Shown one piece after another: positions 23,253 to 33,559 of a stretch of 64,000 nucleotides of DNA (positions within the stretch are counted from its first letter, which is position 1; every line of letters starts with the position of its first letter). The translations under genes were made by a program, and so were the position numbers. The stretch is from Tubulanus polymorphus. Lineage: Eukaryota > Nemertea > Palaeonemertea > Tubulaniformes > Tubulanidae. Below the pieces are notes generated by a model that worked only from the letters and a program-made list of their open reading frames with translations, had not been told where the DNA came from and did no database searches. The DNA lies in contig NC_134032.1 of the NCBI RefSeq assembly GCF_964204645.1, positions 13,014,275 through 13,078,274 of the forward strand, read 5' to 3'.

Positions 23253-23651
23253 TAGGCGCTTTTACGAAATTGAATCTGATTCAGTTTAGCTAAATCCGAT
23301 TCGATGTTGGAAAACAAAAGGATTAGTAAATCGAATGGTTTTTCGTAAATGAGTCGAATCAATTTATCAATTTAAAGGTCGCGATTCGAAAGAAAATGGT
23401 GACCGAATTATTGATAGATGATGGTCTGCAATAGATGTCTTTAGCCCGCGGTCAAAGAGGACGCCAAGTTGGATTTCACTGACTAAATCGCCACTAACTT
23501 GCTCGCCGAGCAAGTTAGTCGATTTAATAAATCAATTTACTAAACCGCGTCCATAAACGAGTTGGTTTACCAAATCAGATTCACTAAACCGCGTGCCGTA
23601 AACGTGAAACTTAAATCGATTTACAAGGATTCATTTTCGTAAAATCGCCTA
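23253..23651. mobile_element. MITE with taggcg termini (399 bp)
   Basis: Left end taggcgcttttacgaaattg and right end cattttcgtaaaatcgccta are imperfect inverted repeats. The terminal ta on both ends could be a TA target duplication, as for Tc1/mariner-type or Harbinger-type MITEs (inference). Internally it holds many 'gatttagtaaatc' type palindromic words and the hairpin ttgctcgccgagcaa. Confidence 0.7.
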
Positions 23652-23695
23652 TTCACCATTGAAGGCTGTGCGTGTTGGCGTGAGGCAATCAATCC

Positions 23696-23832
23696 CAGGG
23701 GTCGGTTGCACAGTCAGTCACACTTAAGACCAGTCTAAGACCAACTTAGTTCTGTAACCAATCTAACAACTTAAGTCTTAAAATTTAAAACTACTTTTGG
23801 ACTTAAGACACGACTGTGCAACTGGCCCCTGG
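23696..23832. mobile_element. Palindromic MITE family A, copy
   Basis: Ends read ccaggggtcggttgcacagt and actgtgcaactggcccctgg in inverted arrangement, with 'cttaagacc' and 'taacaacttaag' inside. Lies directly beside the taggcg MITE. Confidence 0.8.
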
Positions 23833-23935
23833 TAAGCGAGGATGGTTCCGCTGTATTTCAATAAGAGCAAATGAAGCCACGATCATTCAATAATAATGGA
23901 GTAAAACGTTTTATCCCGTACAAAAAAAAAGATAA

Positions 23936-23941
23936 TTTATT
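23936..23941 (-). terminator. Polyadenylation signal for TCP1/CCT1
   Basis: AATAAA on the minus strand, about 390 bases after the CCT1 stop codon and the nearest canonical signal that I see. Confidence 0.5.
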
Positions 23942-24329
23942 ACATAGATGGCAGCACAGATACCGTTTAGACCGTATAATCACTCAACTCAAGTTATAAT
24001 AATTTGATCAGATGCTTCACAGATGGGCAGCGCAATTTTCTTTTTCATGAGAATTCGAACCCTTCGAAAGAAATTCTGTTTGTTTTAAACCGTAATTTAG
24101 CGACAATAAAAAGGAACTCGCGAGAACTTTTCTTGAATTCAGTCGATATATGTTCATAATACGCAGTAAAACCAGCTTAATCCGGATCATTCGAATATCA
24201 ATTTCCAGATGCTTAAAATTCATGTACGGACGAACCGTATGAATGACGAACAGGATCAGATCGAAATCTGGATTAAGCCGGCTTAACCGTATAATTCGAA
24301 TCTTACAAAGCTAATCATTCATTCTTAAG

Positions 24330-27300
24330 TTAACCGAGCATTCCGGAATTGACGGCTTGTTGATACGACGGACCGCCCTGGCCTTTGTTTTCCGGCGCCA
24401 GTTTGATCATGTCGTCGATTCGTAGAATGGTGATCGCGGCTTCGGTGGCGAATTTCAAACTCTTGATCTTCGATATCGCCGGCTCGAACACGCCGGCTTT
24501 CTTGTTGTCGCGAACGACGCCTTCGTACAAGTCGAGCCCGACCCTGAATACGAAAGAGAATGGAAAACTCATTTTCATCACTGAATTATTAACCAGTTAA
24601 ATGTACATACCGGTATACTGCGGCAGGATGATGTCAGGTGTGGATCTAGAGGGGGGTTTCGATCCCCCTGCTCAGCTACCAAAACAATTTTTTAAGCGTT
24701 TTCTTGAAGGAATTGTACTCAAGACAAAGTGGGCGGACAGTACCAGATAATTGGTACTCATTTCATCACTGAATTATTAACCAGTTAAATGTACATATAC
24801 TGAGGCAGGATGATGTCAGGTGCGGATCCAGAGGAAAGGGGGGTTCAGAGGACGTGAACCCCCTGCTCAGCTACCAAAAAAGTTTTCTAATCCTTTTCTT
24901 GAAGGAATGTACTCAAGACAAAGTGGGCGAACAGTACCAGGTAATCGGTACCATACCATCTTATGTTTGGCCAAACAATATGTCGTATAGGCCCCCTATC
25001 ATTAGAGATTTTAGTCGACAGTTTAACATTTATTAACATTGTTTATGAACCCGCGAAAAAATCCTGGATCGGCGCCTAATGTCATAATAAGACCCTCGTC
25101 TTAGTAGACATATCATTTCGAGGGATTTGAACTTGATGACGATGTGAAATACCCTGTCATGGTACTAACCCATACCCTAGTGGACACATTTCCTAAGGAG
25201 GGGGTTAGAATGAAATATGCAGTATTATAATTTCCGCCAGGGCGTAAGGCTTTTTTCATTAAAAGTATACCCCCTTTTTTGCCCTTTTTCTTTTCTACGC
25301 TTCACAGTGTAGAAGTACTTTCTGTAACTTTTCTTTTATGTAATAGTGATGACTGTATTTCTGTATTCTGTATTGTATCTCTTTAGTAAAGAAATACACT
25401 TATATTGCTATTATTATCATTATAATTACCATTTTAGATCGGCGTGTTCCGACTTCGTTTGAGATGAATTGTGATAGGCCCGCAGTTTCGCGACGAGGTC
25501 CGTGGAATCTTGCGCGGCGTTGACCGCGAGCTGTTTCGGAATCACCAGTAACGAACGCGCAAACTCGGCAATAGCTAACTGCTCCCTAGAACTCTGTAAC
25601 ATAAAATAAACAAGATTTTTACATACAGCTTAGCTTATACGGCAGGTGTCAATCTGCAGGCTGGAACCACCCGCCCCCTTCAGATTCGCAACCATCTGCG
25701 TGAAGTTTTGACAATATTGCTTTCTGACATGCATTTAGGACTTCACCAGAGACGTTTCTAATCGAAAATGGACTGCAAACACTAGAAACTAGGTTTTTCA
25801 CCAGAAAACTTTCAAGTAGTGATCATCCACACTTCACACAATGTTGAGTTACATGATCAGTGGGAATCAGAAATTCCCCGATATTCTCCAGACCCATTTA
25901 ACCAACGATTCCTTGATTAAATCATATCCTCATAACAGCCGTTTAATTTTACTCAAGAGGTTCCTCGTGCCACTCAACACCAGCAAAAACAACAAGATGC
26001 CAAAAATTTAGATTCCCCGACGTTTCTCCGATTTTCAAGAGAAATCAGAGCCAAACTTTCTGTGCAGGGAAAATAAAACCAGAATTCCCTGATATGTAAA
26101 AGCCCGGTGATTAAGGTTTGATTTTAGGCTGCAGGACCCAGTTCCACAGTTGTGAGTTAAGATTTGACTCACCACAGTTAACTCATTGAAAATGAACTAA
26201 TTCTAACTCTAACTCACAACTGTGGAACTGGATCCAGATTGATATGTGCACAGTTAAACAGTTTTAATATATCGAAGAGAACATACCAGAGAAGTTGCGT
26301 AATTTTCCAGATAGATCGATAACGCAGCCTCGACCGCTCCACCGCCGGGTACGAGCGATTTCGATTCTAGTACTCGTTTCACCACGCAGAGGGCGTCGTG
26401 TATCGACCGTTCCATTTCGTCGACCATGAAGTCGTTGGCACCGCGGAGAATAATTGACGCAGCTGTGCGAGCCTTCGTTCTGAAATTTAAAAAAAAAAAA
26501 AAATATACGAGATACGAGGACTTCACAGTTGATCATGACAATCTAGGATTCCATTTGTGGCAAGTGAGGATCCACCAGGTGCGCTAGTGTGCAGTAGTCA
26601 GTGGCAAAGCGTGTATCCACTAGGTTTGCTAGCACGCACAAGCAGGGTCCCTACAGATCGTCATTCCTGGATATAAGCAGTTTACAAGAAGTTAGAGAAG
26701 ATTTCATCGAACAAAGTCGCACGGAAACTGTTTGATTTTATACGCAATTTAGCACTCTCATCAAATTCCCCTGACGTTAAGCTATTTTACAAAATTCATT
26801 TTTTTCAAGACTAGGGGTCCAGGGACACCATGCCCACTTGGGAAGTGGTTTCAAATGCTCAACAATCTAACAATTTCAACATTCAACGCCCCCTGGTGAC
26901 CATTCACAAAAACCAATGACCTTGAAACTCACCACAATCATAGAACCTGTCAGCAACTACGATTTTGTAATTGATTGTGATAACAAAATATGCCTCGTTA
27001 CCAATTTAATATGGAAATACTAAGTCATTCTACTATTCACCGCCCCCTGGTGACCATATTCAAAACCCAATGACCTCGAAACTCACCACAATCATAGAAC
27101 ATGTCATGAACTACAACTTTGCAATTGATCATGGTAGCAAAATATGCCTAGGTACCAATATAATAAAGAAATACTAAGTTATTCTACTATTCAACGCTCC
27201 CTGGTGACCATATAGATAAACTTATGTCCTTAAAACTCGCAACAATCATAGATGATGTCATGAGCTACAACTTTGCAATTGATTGTGGTTACAAAATATG

Positions 27301-30300
27301 CATAGGTACGAATATAATAAAGAAACGCTAAGATATTGTATTATTCAACGCCCCCTGGTGGCCATATACAAAATCCAATTACCATGAAACTCACCACAAT
27401 CATAGAACACGTTATGAGCTACAACTTTCTAATTGATTGTGGTTGCAAAATATGCTTAGGTATCAATATTATGTGGAAAAACTTTTTCCCACTTACGAAT
27501 GAGTACTGGTGACACCAAGATGGCCGCCAATTGCGTCATAATTGGCTGATGAAAAATACCTGTCTCAGGTATAAAACATCCCTTTCCAAAGAATACCCAT
27601 CACAAATTGCAATGAGAAATGATAAACCAGTAGGAAGCTACAGGACTCAGAATTTGGGCCAAAATTAACATTTTTGGGCACTAAAAAGGTCATAGGACGG
27701 CCATCTTGAGTCCGATCGACCCAATTTTTGTTATGTTGATGGGCCCTGGGGGGATTCACATATATCCGAAAGATCAAGGTAATTGATCAAAGCGTCTTCA
27801 AAATTTCCCTCAAAAAGTTCAAAAATGTGTAAAAAGTGCTGATTTTGGCGAACAACAATGGCTGCCAGTCGGCCATCTTGATTCTGACGGGGGCAGTTTT
27901 TGGGCTGAAGATGTGTCTAGGGTAGATACATGTGTAACCCAAATATCAAGACGTTACCTTGAAGCGTCTTCAAAACTTCCCAAAATAACTGGATTCCGTC
28001 TATGGATGGACGGACGGACGGACGAAAAGTGAACGCAATAGCCCGCTGGGACTAAAGTCCCAAGTGGGCTAAAAAGTCAGAATTCCCCGACTTTTCACCG
28101 ATTTCCTGTTAAGTGGCCACCCTGGCTATCTTACGTACCCTTTGATAAGGATCAGCTCATCGTCGCAGATACGTTCCTGCACGACTTCATCGGCCTGACC
28201 GAGATTAGTGGCGTCGAATGACTCATCTCCTTCTAGATTGGCCATCGTCATAACTAACTGACCTGCAGAGAAAATACACAAGCAAATGAAAATACACATT
28301 CGAAGTTCATTGTGTTACCGTCCCTATTTATCTGCTGTTTATCTTTAATTTTCAGGAAATGGTCCAACGATTTGAATTCTTGTGCGTAAATTCTGAGCTC
28401 ATAGCATATAAATATCACTGTTCCCACAGTTACATGACTTAAAAATTCCCAAGTATTTCATGGTTGATTTATCCGAATGGAAAATGGGGCCTACATAAAA
28501 ATGGACAGATATCATTATACTACATTTTAATGGTTACTGGTTGATTAAGGTGACTTTTCAAGAGAAATTGCTGAAGAAAGTTGCGTTGGCAAATGCAATG
28601 TGTGAAATGTAAATGAATTTCCAAAATATTTCCCTGATTTGAGGAAAATTTTTCAAATTTCCAGACTGGGAATTATTTTTTCCAAAATTCCGAAGTTTTT
28701 CCCAATTTCAATGATCAAGATATCCATTTTTCACAAATTATCGCATCAACCCGATAAAGCACACTTACCTCCGGTGGCTTTAGCGATACGTTTCAGATCG
28801 GCCTTCTTACAACGTCGCACGGCCATCGCGCCGACCTCGACGAAATACTTCAAACACAGATCATCGATTCCACCCGTCGTGAGGATCACGTTGGCGCCGG
28901 TCGCGAGGATTTTCTCGATTCGTTCCTTCGTGATGTCGGATTCCCTGGCGAAATAAAATAGATCACAATACGATGTGGTAGGCTTTCGACCGTTTGATGA
29001 TGAACATCGGTGAGGGTTCGTTCAGATCAGGGAACCAAAAATTCCTTGATTAAATAAAGTTATCCTTAGTGAGAGCTGTTTCTTATCAAGATGTCCCTTG
29101 TGCCACTCATCATCAGCAAGAACAACAAGACACCATCAATTCAAATTCCGTGATTGAATTATAAGATATCCTCAGTGAGGGCTGTTTCTTATCAAGAGGT
29201 TCCTTATGCCACTCGTCACCATCAATTGAAATTTTCAACACTTTTCTATGATTTTCAAGAAAAGTCAGAATCCCCATATTTTTCCCTGATCTGCTGGACA
29301 AGTAATGCACTTTCTTTGATTCTGTAAATTTCGAGTTAATAAACGTACCTTTGTCTGATGGCGTCTAATTTCTGCGGGTCGGATACCAACACTTGCACGC
29401 CCATCTTCATCTTAGCTTTCTGCAGGTTGAAATCCAAACACGCGATCTTCGCGTTCGTGATCTTCTTCACCATCACTGAAATTAACAGAAATAATTTACC
29501 ATTAAATAATACACTGAAATGTCAAGTACTAGCTAACAAACAAGATCATTCTATGAAACGGCAACCAGGGATTCGGGGCAACATGCGCGCCTGGGATTGA
29601 TCTGAGAAGCCGGTCAGAAGTGTATTCCAATCGGTTCACAACTGAAGTTGGCTGACAACTTCTAAACACTCTTAAAACATAGCTTCACGTTACGATTCAT
29701 TTTAAAGAAAATTAAACGATGATAATCTGCCAACTTTCTCGTTCGAACACAACCACTTTTAACCGTCAACGTTATAAATCTAGATAATCGAGACCGAATT
29801 TACAATTGTTTCACAAATGTGATTCTAATTTCGCTAAATTCACTCGTTTTTCGAGTCGTGCGATTAAGAAATCGAAGACCTGACAATAATGTCGCATGAT
29901 CGCTGGTGTAACGAGTCAATACTTACATTGAGAAGCGACCGTGCAGTTCAACGCGTATCCGTTAATCATTTGACTCTCGCGACTGCTCTGGCCGTGCGCT
30001 TTCAAAACGTTGATAGCTTTGATCGGATAACGGTGTCCGCCTTTACCGTCGGATACCTTAATCGCGTTCGCCGCGTCGACGACCATGTTCGAGAAGAAGT
30101 CGGCGTCAGTGGAAAAACGTCAAGGGAAATTTTCTCATTCAGCAAATTATTTAAGTCATAACCAGGCCACTAGATTAGACCAACACGCCACTGATTTTAA
30201 CTAATTGTACGCGTTATTCTTATTTATGGGTGACTTAAGTGAACCTTTAATCAAACTTTGAATAAATGCAAAGATTCTTTATCACCATTCTTCCAATTTT

Positions 30301-33199
30301 TATCGCCCACGCTTCATGTCATTGTTCGGAGCTTCATCAGACATTTTCGATTGAAAATGAACTAAAAACACCAGATATTAGACATTTCATCAGCACACTT
30401 TCAAAAACTGACCATCTACACTTCACTTGTGTCCAGTATTTCCATCTGATACATTTTCAATTGAAAATTCACAAATGAATTAATCGAAAAATGAACTACA
30501 AACACGAGGTGTCTATTGGTTTTAAGTCAATAATAACAGTTAACAATTCAATACTACCATAGAATATATCCACTGGTTAACTACCATCCATTCAACAACT
30601 GGCCCCAGACAATTATCATCAAGTTTATTAAAATTGATCGTCGAGACTTCCGATTGATCCATAACTAACGACAAATATCATAATCATGTCAATAAAAGGA
30701 TATGATCCGATGACTTTGCTCGCCATGCTGGTTTTCGCTGCATTGATGATGCTGTCCTTGCCGAGTTCATCAACTCCTAACGTCAAATGTTCTTGGATGT
30801 ACTTACAAGCTTCTCTGAAATGGTAAAATCGGGCAATTTAAATTACAAATCGTCTGGCCATACAACAAAATATAAAACATTTGTTTTTCTAAGTGGACAG
30901 GAGCTGGTAACTCAACTGTTAGAGCTAACCAGTGGATAATTGCCATAATGACAATTGAAATAGCTTTGTAACTCTGATCCACCAGTTAACTCTTAACCAA
31001 CGTCTGAGCAACCGGCCCCATATATCTTATTGCTGAAACTTCCACGACGTTTTTTCAAGTAAAATTCCGGAACTTAAATCCTGCAAATATTCATATTAAT
31101 CAGACCACTCTTATTATCCCCACTTCAGGTACAGCTCTTAGGGCTTAGGGGTGTCCTCCTCAAATATGTCAATTTTCAATTAATATGTAGTTGTAATCAA
31201 ACAAAATTTGTATTCCCATGTTCATATATTTGAGAAAATAAATTCATACAGTCATTCACTTTTAAAGCAGTTTATAAGCAGTACTCACTTGCAAGCTAAT
31301 CTATATCCAGTTATAATCGATGTGGGATGTATTTTATTTGTCACCAGTTCATCGGCGTTCTTTAACAACTCCGCAGCAATAATCACCTGTACGAAAAAAT
31401 AAGAAAATGTCTATACGTCAAAAATCTTCGAAAGGGTCCAGTTTTATGCGAGTATAACCTGGAATCACCCCTTCTAGGATTCATAGCATAACCGAACTAA
31501 TTCCATGACTCCATGATATTTTTGTGTGGCAACCAATTCAGACAAATAGGTAGAGTGAACTTCGCCTTACTCGGACATGGGCAACTCGGACTTATGGCTA
31601 ACTCTTGACAAAAACAAAATCATTTTTCTGACTTCCTAACATATGATATCCATAACTCGGACTTTGTTTCATGGATTTTACGGGCCCCAGTTTGTCTGAG
31701 TTTAAGGTAAGGTTTACTGTAGAATTTTTTTAAACCAGAACTTATAAATTTCTGAAATTCAACATTTTAGATACCAATGCGTGAGCGTGTCTGGGAATTT
31801 CGCTGCACTTACAACAGAAGTCGTTCCGTCGCCAACTTCCTCGTCCTGAAGCTGAGCCAACTCAACGAGAATCTTTGCCGCAGCATGTTCTACTTCCAAC
31901 ATTTTCAGTATGGTGGCGCCATCATTCGTGATCGTCACGTCCTACAAATAATGATCATTATTGGCAGGTGTTGCTAGTGAGTAAGATATCAATCACCAAG
32001 TGCAAATACGAATTCTAATTCTACTGGCAAGTGAGGATCCACCAGGTGAGCTAGCGTTCAGCAGGACATCAACTACTGTGGCGATAGAGGATTCCACTTG
32101 TGGCAAGTGAGGATCTACCAGGTGCGCTAGTGTGCTGTAGGACATCAACTACTGCAGCAATATAGGATTCTACTTGTGGCAAGTGAGGATCCACCAGGTG
32201 TGCTAGTGTTCAGCAGGACATCAACTCCTACAGCAATAGAAGGTCCTCCAGGTCTGCAGGTGTTGCAAACAGTTTCTAGGTCTTTCGCGCTACAATTTCT
32301 TCCACATTTCAATTGAATTAATTCTGTAAGATTCACCAAAACTTACCCCGATATCATCAACCAACATCTTGTCCAACCCGACAGGACCTAAGCTGCTTTT
32401 CACGATATTAGCTATGCTTGAAGCTGCCATAACTAAAAACAATTAACCAATTAGTATTACTGTATTAGTAACTAATTATCACGTAAACATCTGAAAGCAG
32501 GGGACCAGAAACAAATAGCAAAGAGATTTACAACAGTTTCCTGTTGAAAACCTATGTAAAAGAGAATTGGTGGCTTTACTAACTGAATCCTGAAAGTGGC
32601 CGGTTTACGACGCCTCTGTCCAAAAAGACTGAGACTAGCAAGCTTTGCACGTACTTGAATCAGGGCCTGGTCATCATTGAGAGCGATATACCACACGCAC
32701 TTAAGGTTTCCAGTGAAGTGGTACTTAGGATTCTGTTGAAAATCCCCAGGTCAAATGAGTCTAAATAAAGTGACAAGCCCTGTCTTGTCCATTTACTTTG
32801 AAACTCGAAGTCCATTTGGCGACAGCTAATCCCAGCTCATGTGTATCTAGGACCCTCATCGTAAGTGTGGGTAATTCTTTTTTAAGCTTAAATTTTCTCA
32901 AGCGTGGATTATTTCCAATTAACAACGTGTCCGCAGGATGAATCACTTGATGGATTTTTCTAGAAGGAACCGGCAAAAGTGACGGTCGGAGCCGCCCGGC
33001 CGGCGGGCAAGTCTGGTGAGAATTAAACCAGCGTTCACTGGACCCCAAACAGTGGTAGGCGACTGTCGCACCTCTTCAAAGAAAGAAAATAAAATCCTCT
33101 CCCATAAAAATATAAATATATCCTACCGTTTTGTGTCCTGATCGATTGTCCGGTGGTTCTTTCACCACCGACGGACAGAGTTGCCATAGTGTCAGCCAT
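24330..33199 (-). CDS. TCP1: T-complex protein 1 subunit alpha (CCT1), 12 coding exons, 558 aa
   Basis: Alpha subunit of the cytosolic group II chaperonin TRiC/CCT, which folds actin, tubulin and other clients with ATP. Coding exons in transcript order: 33199-33127, 32432-32347, 31941-31813, 31386-31289, 30814-30704, 30108-29927, 29475-29349, 28944-28769, 28262-28139, 26479-26287, 25593-25430, 24543-24330; they sum to 1677 nt in one frame. Visible motifs are NDGATIL (residues 59-65), the ATP-site GDGTTS (90-95), the long CCT1-specific run in exon 10 with [10 protein letters not shown] and [19 protein letters not shown], and the C-terminal [18 protein letters not shown]. Human CCT1 has 556 residues, so the gene is complete. 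All introns are GT-AG except intron 5, which is AT-AC. Start chosen at 33199 ([19 protein letters not shown]). It faces NMD3 head-to-head. Confidence 0.95.
25430..25593 (-). CDS. TCP1: TCP1 exon 11
   Basis: Part of the CCT1 entry, noted separately because no long ORF marks it. It encodes [19 protein letters not shown] and continues through [19 protein letters not shown]. The NAAQDSTD stretch carries the conserved aspartate of the group II chaperonin ATPase. Acceptor ttacag, donor gtaatt; joins in phase to exon 12 (LKW|VGLD). Confidence 0.9.
25647..26110. repeat. Dispersed repeats in CCT1 intron 10
   Basis: Begins with gtcaatctgcaggctggaac, the tip of the family F element (see 38752-39150), followed by 'caccagaaaactttcaag'. 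From about 25855 a second repeat with 'attccccgacgtttctccga' and 'gaggttcctcgtgccactca' is shared with 29035-29290. Boundaries are unclear. Confidence 0.45.
26134..26236. mobile_element. Palindromic MITE family B, good copy
   Basis: ggacccagttccacagttgt at the left and acaactgtggaactggatcc at the right are terminal inverted repeats. The middle contains gttaactcattgaaaatgaa. About 103 bp, in CCT1 intron 10, no coding capacity. Confidence 0.8.
26548..26640. repeat. 76-bp-family repeat, two diverged units
   Basis: Contains ttgtggcaagtgaggatcca with ccaggtgcgctagtgtgcag, followed by a second diverged unit (agtggcaaagcgtgtatcca with ctaggtttgctagcacgc). Lies in CCT1 intron 9. Confidence 0.6.
26887..27502. 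repeat. 154-bp tandem array, four units
   Basis: Units start with cgccccctggtg (or cgctccctggtg) at 26887, 27041, 27195 and 27349, giving an exact 154-base period three times over. Each unit contains aaactcaccacaatcataga, then a variant of 'atgagctacaactttgcaa' and 'acaaaatatgc'. The array sits in CCT1 intron 9 and is followed by a unique block and a terminal stem-loop (28040-28074), suggesting it is the core of one larger element spanning about 26880-28075. Confidence 0.9.
27503..28075. mobile_element. 3' part of the array-bearing element, ending in a stem-loop
   Basis: Has two related blocks with 'ggccatcttgagtccgat' and 'ggccatcttgattctgac', each followed by 'atcaag' and 'gcgtcttcaaaa', then a GGAC tetranucleotide run at 28010-28025. 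It ends in the stem-loop tagcccgctgggac / gtcccaagtgggcta followed by aaaag. A central minisatellite plus a terminal hairpin is the layout of non-autonomous Helitron-type and mollusc 'pearl' elements (family knowledge). Assignment here is inference. Confidence 0.5.
29035..29290. repeat. Dispersed repeat in CCT1 intron 7
   Basis: Two diverged copies of a segment with 'aaattccttgattaaata', 'agagctgtttcttatcaag' and 'gtgccactcatc' follow one another here. A third relative lies at about 25855-26110 in intron 10. Confidence 0.5.
30109..30703 (-). other. TCP1: AT-AC (U12-type) intron 5 of TCP1
   Basis: On the minus strand exon 5 ends ...GTCATCGGATC and the intron begins ATATCCTTTT, which matches the U12 5' splice-site consensus ATATCCTTT exactly. 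The 3' end reads TTTTCCCTTGACGTTTTTCC and then AC, with CCCTTGAC a close match to the U12 branch-point consensus TTCCTTRAC about a dozen bases from the AC. No GT donor or AG acceptor near these ends preserves the frame. With AT-AC splicing the join reads [18 protein letters not shown], which follows the family sequence with no gap. Confidence 0.9.
32011..32255. repeat. 76-bp tandem repeat, three units, in CCT1 intron 2
   Basis: 'tggcaagtgaggat' recurs at 32025, 32101 and 32177, an exact 76-base period. Each unit continues with a variant of 'ccaccaggtgcgctagtgt', then 'caggacatcaactactg'. The same unit occurs singly or in pairs at 9040, 26548 and 63862. Confidence 0.85.
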
Positions 33200-33559
33200 C
33201 TTGGATTGTTAGTGCACGAGGAATTTTTTACGGCCGTGATTATATCGTAGCGTAGAGAGATTGAATACGTCACCATTTGCTGTAGTAGAACATATGCTGA
33301 CAGTACGGTCACGAGTATGATTTAACCTTAATCCATTTAGACAACCAGACCGATTGGCTGAAACGTTGTTCAGTGAAAACCTTCGATAAATTTTATCATC
33401 AATCATTTTACTTGCTTTTTAGTTACATTTAATAATTTATAAGATAATTTTATAATTTTTCATACATTCTATATCTCAAAAATCCCAAAATATCGATATT
33501 CTATTCATTGAAGGGTATCATCGTTTCGCCATGAAAGGTTTATTCTTTACAGAAACAAG
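33200..33559. promoter_or_regulatory. Divergent promoter region between TCP1 and NMD3
   Basis: Only 360 bases separate the two start codons, which face away from each other. No TATA box is well placed for either gene. A CCAAT box in reverse orientation (attgg at 33353-33357) lies near the middle. The right part is AT-rich. The sequence ttctttacag directly before the NMD3 ATG could be an acceptor for a 5' UTR intron or simply pyrimidine-rich leader. A shared bidirectional promoter is the simplest reading (inference). Confidence 0.6.

Noticed and set aside
26887-27502. CRISPR-like regular array
   Set aside because: The 154-bp period has no short repeat plus unique spacer pattern; whole units are similar, and this is an animal intron.
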